Assembly: GCA_963932145.1 (NCBI GenBank)
Contig: OZ010611.1
Span: 57,421,292 to 57,485,291, forward strand
DNA: 64,000 nt
Reading direction: 5' to 3'
Source of the DNA: Acanthosepion lycidas
Taxonomy: Eukaryota; Mollusca; Cephalopoda; Sepiida; Sepiidae
Position numbers and translations under genes: made by a program
Notes under the pieces: model-generated
The model's input: the letters and a program-made list of their open reading frames with translations, nothing else
Told to the model about the DNA's origin: nothing
Databases searched by the model: none
Shown here: in pieces, positions 50,101-63,300 of the stretch
Layout: each line of letters starts with the position of its first letter
Numbering within the stretch: position 1 is the first letter of the stretch

Positions 50101-52479
50101 TTCAGAGTCTTATTCTATTCTGTTTGTGCCTTGTCTTCAGCTTTTTCTTCTATATTTAACATTATGTAGAGGCAAGGCCCACCTCTAAATCTGGATTGAA
50201 ATTATTTTTCATTCTAATTCATAGAAATGGAGTAGCGTGCAATGGTGTCGTCTCATACAACTGTGAGTTAGTAGAATAATTTGTGGGCACAAAATGGGTG
50301 ATCAGTGAATTACTCTCTTCTGTTTGTGCCTTGTCTTTAGCATTTTCTTCTATATTTAACATAATGTAGAAGCAAGCCCCCTCTCTAAATCTGGATTGAA
50401 ATTATTTTTCAATCTAATTCATAGACATGGAGTAGCGTGCAATGGTGTCGTCTCATACAACTGTGAGTTAGTAGAAAAATTTCTGGGCACAAAATGTTTG
50501 ATCAGAGTCTTATTCTCTTCTGTTTATGCCTTGTCTTTAGCTTTTTCTTCTATATTTAACATTATGTAGAGGCAAGGACCCCCTCTAAATCTGGATTGAA
50601 ATTATTTTTCATTCTAATTCATAGAAATGGAGTAGCGTGCAATGGTGTCGTCTCATACAACTGTGAGTTAGTAGAAAATTTCGTGGGCACAAATTGGGAG
50701 ATCAGTGTCTTATTCTCTTCTGTTTGTGCCTTGTCTTTAGCTTTTTCTTTTATATTTAACATTATGTAGAGGCAAGGCCCCCCTCTAAATCTGGATTGAA
50801 ATTATTTTTCATTCTAATTCATAGAAATGGAGTAGTGCGCAATGGTGTCGTCTCATCCCACTGTGAGTTAGTAGAAAAATCTGTGGGCACAAAATGGGTG
50901 ATCAGTGACTTATTCTCTGCTCTTTGTGCCTTGTCTTTAGCTTTTTCTTCTATATTTAACATTATGTAGAGGCAAGGCCCCCCTCTAAATCTGAATTGAA
51001 ATTATTTTTCATTCTAATTCATAGAAATGGAGTAGTGTGCAATGGTGTCGTCTCATACAACTGTGAGTTAGTTGAAAAATTTGTGGGCACAAAATGTTTG
51101 ATCAGAGTCTTATTCTCTTCTGTTTGTGCCATATCTGTACCTTTTCCTTCTATATTTAACATTATGTAGAGGCAAGGCCTCCCTCTAAATCTGGATTGAA
51201 ATTATTTTTCATTCTAATTCATAGAAATGGAGTAGCATGCAATGGTTTCGTCTCATAAAACTGTGAGTTAGTAGAAAGAATTTGTGGGCACAAAATGGGT
51301 GATCAGTGACTTATTCTCTGCTGTTTGTGCCTTGTCTTTAGATTTTTCTTCTATATTTAACATTACGTAGAGGCACGGCCCCCCTCTAAATCTGGATTGA
51401 AATTATTTTTCATTCTAATTCATAGAAATGGAGTAGCGTGCAATGGTGTCGTCTCATACAATTGTGAGTTAGTACAAAAATCTGTGGGCACAAAATGGGT
51501 GATCAGTGACTTATTCTCTGCTGTTTGCGCCTTGTCTTTAGCTTTTTCTTCTATATTTAATATAATGTGCAGGGCAGGCCCCCCTCTAAATCTGAATTGA
51601 AATTATTTTTCATTCTAATTCATAGAAATGGAGTAGCGTGCAATGGTGTCGTCTCATACAACTGTGAGTTAGTAGAAAAATTTGTGGGCACAAAATGGGT
51701 GATCATTGACTTATTCTCTTCTGTTTGTGCCTTGTCTTTAGCTTTTTCTTCTATATTTAACATTATGTAGAGCCAAAGCCCCCCTCTAAATCTGGATTGA
51801 AATTATTTTTCATTCTAATTCATAGAAATGAAGTAGCGTGCAATGGTCTCGTCTCATACAACTGTGAGTTAGTAGAAAAATTTGTGGGCACAAAATGGGT
51901 GATCAGTGTCTTATTCTCTTCTGTTTGTGCCTTGTCTTTACCTTTTTCTTCTATATTTAACATTATGTAGAGGCAAGGCCCCCCTCTAAATCTGGATTGA
52001 AATTATTTTTCATTCTAATTCATAGAAATGGAGTAGCGTGCAATGGTGTCGTCTCATACAACTGTGAGTTAGTAGAAAAATTTGTGGGCACAAAATGTTT
52101 GATCAGAGACTTATTCTATTCTGTTTGTGCCTTGTCTTTACCTATTCCTTCTATATTTAACATTATGTAGAGGCAAGGCCCCCGTCTAAATCTGGATTGA
52201 AATTATTTTTCATTCTAATTCATAGAAATGGAGTAGCGTGCAATGGTGTCGTCTCATAAAACTGTGAGTTAGTAGAAATAATTTGTGGGCACAAAATGGG
52301 TGATCAGTGATTATTCTCTTCTGTTTGGGCCTTGTCTTTAGCTTTTTCTTCTATATTTAACATTATGTAGAGGCAAGGCCCCCTCTAAATCTGGATTGAA
52401 ATTATTTTTCATTCTAATTCATAGAAATGGAGTAGCGTGCAATGGTGTCGTCTCATACAACTGTGAGTTAGTAGAAAAA
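47181..52479. repeat. 26-monomer higher-order unit, copy 2, plus 99-bp overlap
   Basis: Second copy, ending at 52,380; identity to the start of the unit runs on to 52,479, where gtagaaaaaattg replaces gtagaaaaatttg. The length is exactly 26 x 200 bp, so monomer phase is kept across the junction, as expected for homologous exchange. With no visible difference in 5.2 kb, the event is either very recent, maintained by conversion, or an assembly duplication. Its trimers lie at 47,201-47,800, 47,801-48,400 and 48,401-49,000. Confidence 0.94.
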
Positions 52480-55400
52480 ATTGTGGGCACAAAATGTGTG
52501 ATCAGTGTCTTATTCTCTTCTGTTTGTGCCTTGTCTTTAGCATTTTCTTCTATATTTAACATTATGTAGAGTCAAGGTCCCCCTCTAAATCTGGATTGAC
52601 ATTATTTTTCATTCTAATTCATAGAAATGGAGTAGCGTGCAATGGTGTCGTCTCATACAACTGTGAGTTAGTAGATAAAATTGTGGGCACAAAATGTGTG
52701 ATCAGTGTCTTATTCTCTTCTGTTTGTGCCTTGTCTTTAGCTTTTTCTTCTATATTCAACATTATGTAGAGGCAAGGTGCCCCTCTAAATCTGGATTGAA
52801 ATTAATTTTCATTCTAATTCATAGAAATGGAGTAGCGTGCAATGGTGTCGTCTCATACAACTGTGAGTTAGTAGAAAAATTTGTGGGCACAAAATGTTTG
52901 ATCAGAGTCTTATTCTCTTCTGTTTTTGCCTTGTCTTTACCTTTTCCTTCTATATTTAACATTATGTAGAGGCAAGGCCCCCCTCTAAATCTGGATTGAA
53001 ATTATTTTTCATTCTAATTCATAGAAATGGAATAGCCTGCAATGGTGTCGTCTCATAAAACTGTGAGTTAGTAGAAAGAATTTGTGGGCAAAAAATGGGT
53101 GATCATTGACTTATTCTCTTCTGTTTGTGCCTTCTCTTTAGCTTTTTCTTCTATATTTAACATTATGTAGAGGCAAGACCCCCCTCTAAATCTGGATTGA
53201 AATTATTTTTCATTCTAATTCATAGAAATGGAGTAGCGTGCAATGGTGTTGTCTCATACAACTGTGAATTAGCAGAAAAATTTGTGGGCACAATATGGGT
53301 GATCAGTGTCTTATACTCTTCTGTTTGTGCCTTGTCTTTACCTTTTTCTTCTATATTTAAGATTATGTAGAGGCAAGGCCCCCCTCTCAATCTGGATTGA
53401 AATTATTTTTCATTCTAATTCATAGAAATGGAGTAGCATGCAATGGTGTCGTCTCATACAACAGTGAGTTAGTAGAAAAATTTGTGGGCACAAAATGTTT
53501 GATCAGAGTCTTATCTCTTCTGTTTGTGCCTTGTGTTTAGCTTTTTCTTCTATATTTAACATTATGTAGAGGCAAGGCCCCACTCTAAATCTGGATTGAA
53601 ATTATTTTTCATTCTAATTTATAGAAATGCAGTAGCGTGCAATGGTGTCGTCTCATACAACTGTGAGTTAGTAGAAAAATCTGTGGGCACAAAATGGGTA
53701 ATCAGTGATTTATTCTCTGCTGTTTGCGCCTTGTCTTTAGCTTTTTCTTCTATATTTAACATAATGTGCAGGGCCGGCCCCCCTCTAAAACTGAATTGAA
53801 ATTATTTTTCATTCTAATTCATAGAAATGGAGTAGCGTGCAATGGTGTCGTCTCATACAACTGTGAGTTAGTAGAAAAATTTGTGGGCACAAAATGGCTG
53901 ATCATTGACTTATTCTCTTCTGTTTGTGCCTTGTCTTTAGCTTTTTCTTCTATATTTAACATTATGTAGAAGCAAGGCCCCTCTCTAAATCTGGATTGAA
54001 ATTATTTTTCATTCTAATTCATAGACATGGAGTAGCGTGCAATGGTATCGTCTCATACAACTGTGAGTTAGTAGAAAAATTTGTGGGCACAAAATGTTTG
54101 ATCAGAGTCTTATTCTCTTCTGTTTATGCCTTGTCTTTAGCTTTTTCTTCTATATTTAACATTATGTAGAGGCAAGGACCCCCTCTAAATCTGGATTGAA
54201 ATTATTTTTCATTCTAATTCATAGAAATGGAGTAGCGTCCAATGGTGTCGTCTCATACAACTGTGAGTTAGTAGAAAATTTCATGGGCACAAATTGGGAG
54301 ATCAGTGTCTTATTCTCTTCTGTTTGTGCCTTGTCTTTAGCTTTTTCTTTTATATTTAACATTATGTAGAGGCAAGGCGCCCCTCTAAATCTGGATTGAA
54401 ATTATTTTTCATTCTAATTCATAGAAATGGAGTAGCGTGCAATGGTGTCGTCTCATACAACTGTGAGTTAGTAGATAAAATTGTGGGCACAAAATGTGTG
54501 ATCAGTGTCTTATTCTTTTCTGTTTGTGCCTTGTCTTTAGCTTTTTCTTCTATATTTAACATTATGTAGAGGCAAGGCTCCCCTCTAAATCTGGATTGAA
54601 ATTATTTTTCATTCTAATTCATAGAAATGGAGTAGCGTGCAATGGTGTCGTCTCATACAACTGTGAGTTAGTAGAAAAATTGTGGGCACAAAATGTTTGA
54701 TCAGAGTCTTATTCTCTTCTGTTTTTGCCTTGTCTTTACCTTTTCCTTCTATATTTAACATTATGTAGAGGCAAGGCCCCCCTCTAAATCTGGATTGAAA
54801 TTAATTTTCATTCTAATTCATAGAAATGGAATAGCCTGCAATGGTGTCGTCTCATAAAACTGTGAGTTAGTAGAAAGAATTTGTGGGCAAAAAATGGGTG
54901 ATCATTGACTTATTCTCTTCTGTTTGTGCCTTGTCTTTAGCTTTTTCTTCTATATTTAACATTATGTAGAGGCAAGACCCCCCTCTAAATCTGGATTGAA
55001 ATTATTTTTCATTCTAATTCATAGAAATGGAGTAGCGTGCAATGGTGTCGTCTCATACAACTGTGAGTTACTAGAATAATTTGTGGGCACAAAATGGGTG
55101 ATCAGTGACTTATTCTCTTCTCTTTGTGCCTTGTCTTTAGCTTTTTCTTCTATATTTAACATTATGTAGAGGCAAGGCCCCCCGCTAAATCTGGATTGAA
55201 ATTATTTTTCATTCTAATTCAGAGAAATGGTGTAGCGTGCAATGGTGTCGTCTCATACAACTGTGAGTTACTAGAAAAATTTGTGGGCACAAAATGTTTC
55301 ATCAGAGTTTTATTCTCTTCTGTTTGTGACTTGTCTTTAGCTTTTTCTTCTATATTTAACATTATGTAGAGGCAAGGCCCCCTCTAAATCTGGATTGAAA

Positions 55401-57360
55401 TTATTTTTCATTCTAATTCATAGAAATGGAGTAGCGTCCAATGGTGTCGTCTCATACAACTGTGAGTTAGTAGAAAAAATTGTGGGCACAAAATGTGTGA
55501 TCAGTGTCTTATTCTCTTCTGTTTGTGCCTTGTATTTAGCATTTTCTTCTATATTTAACATTATGTAGAGTCAAGGTCCCCCTCTAAATCTGGATTGAAA
55601 TTATTTTTCATTCTAATTCATAGAAATGGAGTAGCGTGCAATGGTGTCGTCTCATACAACTGTGAGTTAGTAGATAAAATTGTGGGCACAAAATGTGTGA
55701 TCAGTGTCTTATTCTCTTCTGTTTGTGCCTTGTCTTTAGCTTTCTCTTCTATATTTAACATTATGTAGAGGCAAGGCGCCCCTCTAAATCTGGATTGAAA
55801 TTAATTTTCATTCTAATTCATAGAAATGGAGTAGCGTGCAATGGTGTCGTCTCATACAACTGTGAGTTAGTAGAAAAATTTGTGGGCACAAAATGTTTGA
55901 TCAGAGTCTTATTCTCTTCTGTTTTGCCTTGTCTTTACCTTTTCCTTCTATATTTAACATTATGTAGAGGCAAGGCCCCCCTCTAAATCTGGATTGAAAT
56001 TATTTTTCATTCTAATTCATAGAAATGGAATAGCCTGCAATGGTGTCGTCTCATAAAACTGTGAGTTAGTAGAAAGAATTTGTGGGCAAAAAATGGGTAA
56101 TCATTGACTTATTCTCTTCTGTTTGTGCCTTCTCTTTAGCTTTTTCTTCTATATTTAACATTATGTAGAGGCAAGACCCCCCTCTAAATCTGGATTGAAA
56201 TTATTTTTCATTCTAATTCATAGAAATGGAGTAGCGTGCAATGGTGTTGTCTCATACAACTGTGAATTAGCAGAAAAATTTGTGGGCACAATATGGGTGA
56301 TCAGTGTCTTATACTCTTCTGTTTGTGCCTTGTCTTTAGCTTTTTCTTCTATATTTAACATTATGTAGAGGCAAGGCCCACCTCTAAATCTGGATTGAAA
56401 TTATTTTTCATTCTAATTCATAGAAATGGAGTAGCGTGCAATGGTGTCGTCTCATACAACTGTGAGTTAGTAGAATAAATTGTGGGCACAAAATGGGTGA
56501 TCAGTGAATTACTCTCTTCTGTTTGTGCCTTGTCTTTAGCATTTTCTTCTATATTTAACATTATGTAGAAGCAAGGCCCCTCTCTAAATCTGGATTGAAA
56601 TTATTTTTCATTCTAATTCATAGACATGGAGTAGCGTGCAATGGTGTCGTCTCATACAACTGTGAGTTAGTAGAAAAATTTGTGGGCACAAAATGTTTGA
56701 TCAGAGTCTTATTCTCTTCTGTTTATGCCTTGTCTTTAGCTTTTTCTTCTATATTTAACATTATGTAGAGGCAAGGACCCCCTCTAAATCTGGATTGAAA
56801 TTATTTTTCATTCTAATTCATAAAAATGGAGTAGCGTCCAATGGTGTCGTCTCATACAACTGTGAGTTAGTAGAAAATTTCATGGGCACAAATTGGGAGA
56901 TCAGTGTCTTATTCTCTTCTGTTTGTGCCTTGTCTTTAGCTTTTTCTTTTATATTTAACATTATGTAGAGGCAAGGCGCCCCTCTAAATCTGGATTGAAA
57001 TTATTTTTCATTCTAATTCATAGAAATGGAGTAGCGTGCAATGGTGTCGTCTCATACAACTGTGAGTTAGTAGAAAAATTTGTGGGCACAAAATGTTTGA
57101 TCAGAGCCTTATTCTCTTCTGTTTGTGCCTTGTCTTTACCTTTTCCTTCTATATTTAACATTATGTAGAGGCAAGGCCCCCCTCTAAATCTGGATTGAAA
57201 TTATTTTTCATTCTAATTCATAGAAATGGAATAGCCTGCAATCGTGTCGTCTCATAAAACTGTGAGTTAGTAGAAAGAATTTGTGGGCAAAAAATGGGTG
57301 ATCATTGACTTATTCTCTTCTGTTTGTGCCTTGTCTTTAGCTTTTTCTTCTATATTTAAC
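52480..57360. repeat. Mosaic right flank, part 1 (overlapping 6-, 9-, 13- and 15-monomer copies)
   Basis: The stretch 52,480-53,340 matches 55,480-56,340 at about 2,999 bp (gagtcaaggtcc at 52,569 and 55,568; gataaaattg; ctgtttt; ggaatagcctgc; caatatggg). A shorter match starts at 54,421 (gataaaattg 54,473; offsets 1,800 and 1,199). The aatagcctgc monomer occurs four times, near 53,030, 54,829, 56,028 and 57,230. The stretch 53,971-54,370 matches 56,570-56,970 at 2,599 bp (agacatgg, ggaccccc, gtagcgtcc, gaaaatttcatggg). Many types are shared with the 5.2-kb unit, for example gaaaatttc at 45,473 and 50,673. Confidence 0.8.
55041..55370. repeat. Isolated copy of monomers from 14.9-15.2 kb
   Basis: The succession gagttactagaataat, cttctctttgtgcc, ccccgctaaatc, ttcagagaaatggtg, tttcatcagagtttt and tttgtgacttg here matches 14,921-15,235 about 40.1 kb upstream and is not found in its immediate neighbours. 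It is a long-range transposition of roughly two monomers within the array. Confidence 0.8.
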
Positions 57361-60300
57361 ATTATGTAGAAGCAAGGCCCCTCTCTAAATCTGGATTGAT
57401 ATTATTTTTCATTCTAATTCATAGACATGGAGTAGCGTGCAATGGTGTCGTCTCATACAACTGTGAGTTAGTACAAAAATCTGTGGGCACAAAATGGGTA
57501 ATCAGTGATTTATTCTCTGCTGTTTGCGCCTTGTCTTTAGCTTTTTCTTCTATATTTAACATAATATGCAGGGCCGGCCCCCCTCTAAAACTGAATTTAA
57601 ATTATTTTTCATTCTAATTCATAGAAATGGAGTAGCGTGCAATGGTGTCGTCTCATACAACTGTGAGTTAGTAGAAAAATTTGTGGGCACAAAATGGCTG
57701 ATCATTGACTTATTCTCTTCTGTTTGTGCCTTGTCTTTAGCTTTTTCTTCAATATTTAACATTATGTAGAGGCAACGCCCCCCTCTAAATCTGGATTGAA
57801 ATTATTTTTCATTCTAATTCATAGAAATGAAGTAGCGTGCAATGGTGTCGTCTCATACAACTGTGAGTTAGTAGAAAAATTTGTGGGCACAAAATGGGTG
57901 ATCAGTGTCTTATTCTCTTCTGTTTGTGCCTTGTCTTTACCTTTTTCTTCTATATTTAACATTATGTAGAGGCAAGGCCCCCCTCTAAATCTGGATTGAA
58001 ATTATTTTTCATTCTAATTCATAGAAATGGAGTAGCGTGCAATGGTGTGGTCTCATACAACTGTGAGTTAGTAGAAAAATTTGTGGGCACAAAATGGGTG
58101 ATCACTGTCTTATACTCTTCTGTTTGTGCCTTGTCTTTACCTTTTTCTTCTATATTTAACATTATGTAGAGGCAAGGCCCCCCTCTAAATCTGGATTGAA
58201 ATTATTTTTCATTCTAATTCATAGAAATGGAGTAGCGTGCAACGGTGTCGTCTCATACAACTGTGAGTTACTAGAATAATTTGCAGGCACAAAATGGGTG
58301 ATCAGTGAATTATTCTCTTCTGTTTGTGCCTTGTCTTTACCTTTTTCTTCTATATTTAAGATTATGTAGAGGCAAGGCCCCTCTCTAAATCTGGATTGAA
58401 ATTATTTTTCATCCTAATTCATAGAAATGGAATAGCGTGCAATGGTGTCGTCTCATACAACTGTGAGTTTGTAGAAAAATTTGTGGGCACAAAAGTGGTG
58501 ATCAGTGACATTTTCTCTTCTGTTTGTGCCTTGTCTTTAACTTTTTCTTCTATATTTAACATTATGTAGAGGCAAGGCCCCCCTCTAAATCTGGATTGAA
58601 ATTATTTTTCATTCTAATTCATTGAAATGGAGTAGCGTGCAATGGTGTCGTCTCACACAACTGTGACTTAGTAGAAAAATTTGTGGGCACAAAATGTTTG
58701 ATCAGAGTCTTATCTCTTCTGTTTGTGCCTTGTGTTTAGCTTTTTCTTCTATATTTAACATTATGTAGAGGCAAGGCCCCACTCTAAATCTGGATTGAAA
58801 TTATTTTTCATTCTAATTTATAGAAATGCAGTAGCGTGCAATGGTGTCGTCTCATACAACTGTGAGTTAGTAGAAAAATCTGTGGGCACAAAATGGGTAA
58901 TCAGTGATTTATTCTCTGCTGTTTGCGCCTTGTCTTTAGCTTTTTCTTCTATATTTAACATAATGTGCAGGGCCGGCCCCCCTCTAAATCTGAATTGAAA
59001 TTATTTTTCATTCTAATTCATAGAAATGGAGTAGCGTGCAATGGTGTCGTCTCATACAACTGTGAGTTAGTATAAAAATTTGTGGGCACAAAATGGCTGA
59101 TCATTGACTTATTCTCTTCTGTTTGTGCCTTGTCTTTAGCTTTTTCTTCTATATTTAACATTATGTAGAGGCAACGCCCCCCTCTAAATCTGGATTGAAA
59201 TTATTTTTCATTCTAATTCATAGAAATGAAGTAGCGTGCAATGGTGTCGTCTCATACAACTGTGAGTTAGTAGAAAAATCTGTGGGCACAAAATGGGTGA
59301 TCAGTGATTATTCTCTGCTGTTTGTGCCTTGTCTTTAGCTTCTTCTTCTATATTTAACATTATGTAGAGGCAAGGCGCCCCTCTAAATCTGCATTGAAAC
59401 TATTTTTCATTCTAATTCATAGAAATGGAGTAGCGTGCAATGGTGTCGTCTCATACAACTGTGAGTTAGTAGAAAAATTTGTGGGCACAAAATGTTTGAT
59501 CAGAGTCTTATTCTCTTCTGTTTGTGCCATATCTTTACCTTTTCCTTCTATATTTAACATTATGTAGAGGCAAGGCCTCCCTCTAAATCTGGATTGAAAT
59601 TATTTTTCATTCTAATTCATAGAAATGGAGTAGCATGCAATGGTGTCGTCTCATACAACTGTGAGTTAGTAGAAAAATTTGTGGGCACAAAATGGGTGAT
59701 CAGTGTCTTATTCTCTTCTGTTTGTGCCTTGTCTTTACCTTTTTCTTCTATATTTAACATTATGTAGAGGCAAGGCCCCCCTCTAAATCTGGATTGAAAT
59801 TATTTTTCATTCTAATTCATAGAAACGGAGTAGCGTGCAATGGTGTCGTCTCATACAACTGTGAGTTAGTAGAAAAATTTGTGGGCACAAAATGGGTGAT
59901 CACTGTCTTATACTCTTCTGTTTGTGCCTTGTCTTTACCTTTTTCTTCTATATTTAACATTATGTAGAGGCAAGGCCCCCCTCTAAATCTGGATTGAAAT
60001 TATTTTTCATTCTAATTCATAGAAATGGAGTAGCGTGCAACGGTGTCGTCTCATACAACTGTGAGTTAGTAGAATAATTTGCGGGCACAAAATGGGTGAT
60101 CAGTGAATTATTCTCTTCTGTTTGTGCCTTGTCTTTACGTTTTTCTTCTATATTGAAGATTATGTAGAGGCAAGGCCCCTCTCTAAATCTGGATTGAAAT
60201 TATTTTTCATTCTAATTCATAGAAATGGAGTAGCGTGCAATGGTGTCGTCTCATACAACTGTGAGTTTGTAGAAAAATTTGTGGGCACAAAAGAGATGAT

Positions 60301-63300
60301 CAGTGACATTTTCTCTTCCGTTTGTGCCTTGTCTTTACCTTTTTCTTCTATATTTAACATTATGTAGAGGCAAGGCCACCCTCTAAATCTGGATTGAAAT
60401 TATTTTTCATTCTAATTCATAGAAATGGAGTAGCGTGCAATGGTGTCGTCTCATACAACTGTGAGTTAGTACAAAAATCTGTGGGCACAAAATGGGTGAT
60501 CAGTGATTTATTCTCTGCTGTTTGCGCCTTGTCTTTAGCTTTTTCTTCTATGTTTAACATAATGTGCAGGGCCGGCCTCGCTCTAAAACTGAATTGAAAT
60601 TATTTTTCATTCTAATTCATAGAAATGGAGTAGCGTGCAATGGTGTCGTCTCATACAACTGTCAGTTAGTAGAAAAATTTGTGGGCACAAAATGGGTGAT
60701 CACTGTCTTATACTTTTCTGTTTGTGCCTTGTCTTTACCTTTTTCTTCTATATTTAACATTATGTAGAGGCAAGGCCCACCTCTAAATCTGGATTGAAAT
60801 TATTTTTCATTCTAATTCATAGAAATGGAGTAGCGTGCAACGGTGTCGTCTCATACAACTGTGAGTTACTTGAATAATTTGCGGGCACAAAATGGGTGAT
60901 CAGTGAATTATTCTCTTCTGTTTGTGCCTTGTCTTTACCTTTTTCTTCTATATTTAAGATTATGTAGAGGCAAGGCCCCTCTCTAAATCCGGATTGAAAT
61001 TATTTTTCTTCCTAATTCATAGAAATGGAGTAGAGTGCAATGGTGTCGTCTCATACAACTGTGAGTTTGTAGAAAGAATTTGTGGGCACAAAATGGGTGA
61101 TCAGTGATTATTCTCTTCTGTTTGGGCCTTGTCTTTAGCTTTTTCTTCTATATTTAACATTATGTGCAGGGCAGGCCCCCCTCTAAATCTGGATTGAAAT
61201 TATTTTTCATTCTAATTCATTGAAATGGAGTAGCGTGCAATGGTGTTGTCTCATACAACTGTGAGGTAGCAGAAAAATTTGTGGGCACAATATGGGTGAT
61301 CAGTGTCTTATACTCTTCTGTTTGTGCCTTGTCTTTACATTTTTCTTCTATATTTAACATTATGTAGAGGCAAGGCCCCCCTCTAAATCTGGATTGAAAT
61401 TATTTTTCATTCTAATTCATAGAAATGGAGTAGCATGCAATGGTGTCGTCTCATACAACTGTGAGTTAGTAGAAAAATTTGTGGGCACAAAATGGGTGAT
61501 CAGTTTCTTTTTCTGTTCTGTTTGTGCCTTGTCTTTAGCTTTTTCTTCTATATTTAAGATTATGTAGAGGCAAGGCCCCCCTCTAAATCTGGATTGAAAT
61601 TATTTTTTATTCTAATTCATAGAAATGGAGTAGCGTGCAATGGTGTCGTCTCATACAACTGTGAGTTAGTAGAAAAATTTGTGGGCACAAAATGTTTGAT
61701 CAGAGTCTTATTCTATTCTGTTTGTGCCTTGTCTTTAGCTTTTTCTTCTATATTTAACATTATGTAGAGGCAAGGCCCACCTCTAAATCTGGATTGAAAT
61801 TATTTTTCATTCTAATTCATAGAAATGGAGTAGCGTGCAATGGTGTCGTCTCACAACTGTGAGTTAGTAGAATAATTTGTGGGCACAAAATGGGTGATCA
61901 GTGAATTACTCTCTTCTGTTTGTACCTTGTCTTTAGCATTTTCTTCTATATTTAACATTATGTAGAAGCAAGGCCACTCTCTAAATCTGGATTGAAATTA
62001 TTTTTCATTCTAATTCATAGAAATGGAGTAGTGCGCAATGGTGTCGTCTCATCCCACTGTGAGTTACTAGAAAAATCTGTGGGCACAAAATGGGTGATCA
62101 GTGACTTATTCTCTGCTGTTTGTGCCTTGTCTATAGCTTTTTCTTCTATATTTAACATTATGTAGAGGCACGGCCCCCCTCTAAATCTGGATTGAAATTA
62201 TTTTTCATTCTAATTCATAGAAATGGAGTAGCGTGCAATGGTGTCGTCTCATACAACTGTGAGTTAGTAGAAAAATTTGTGGGCAAAAAATGGGTGATCA
62301 TTGACTTATTCTCTTCTGTTTGTGCCTTGTCTTTGGCTTTTTCTTCTATATTTAACATTATGTAGAGGCAAGGCCCCCCTCTAAATCTGGATTGAAATTA
62401 TTTTTCATTCTAATTCATAGAAATGAAGTAGCGTGCAATGGTGTCGTCTCATACAACTGTGAGTTAGTAGAAAAATTTGTGGGCACAAAATGGGTGATCA
62501 GTGTCTTATTCTCTTCTGTTTGTGCCTTGTCTTTACCTTTTTCTTCTATATTTAACATTATGTAGAGGCAAGGCCCCCCTCTAAATCTGGATTGAAATTA
62601 TTTTTCATTCTAATTCATAGAAATGGAGTAGCGTGCAATGGTGTCGTCTCATACAACTGTGAGTTTGTAGAAAAATTTGTGGGCACAAAAGAGGTGATCA
62701 GTGACATTTTCTCTTCTGTTTGTGCCTTGTCTTTACCTTTTTCTTCTATATTTAACATTATGTAGAGGCAAGGCCCCCCTCTAAATCTGGATTGAAATTA
62801 TTTTTCATTCTAATTCATAGAAATGGAGTAGCATGCAATGGTGTCGTCTCATACAACTGTGAGTTAGTAGAAAAATTTGTGGGCACAAAATGTTTGATCA
62901 GAGACTTATTCTCTTCTGTTTGTGCCATATCTTTACCTTTTCCTTCTATATTTAACATTATGTAGAGGCAAGGCCTCCCTCTAAATCTGGATTGAAATTA
63001 TTTTTCATTCTAATTCATAGAAATGGAGTAGCATGCAATGGTGTCGTCTCATACAACTGTGAGTTAGTAGAAAAATTTGTGGGCACAAAATGGGTGATCA
63101 GTGACTTATTCTCTGCTGTTTGTGCCTTGTCTTTAGATTTTTCTTCTATATTTAACATTATGTAGAGGCACGCCCCCCCTCTAAATCTGGATTGAAATTA
63201 TTTTTCATTCTAATTCATAGAAATGGAGTAGTGTGCAATGGTGTCGTCTCATACAACTGTGAGTTAGTAGAAAAATTTGTGGGCACAATATGTTTGATCA

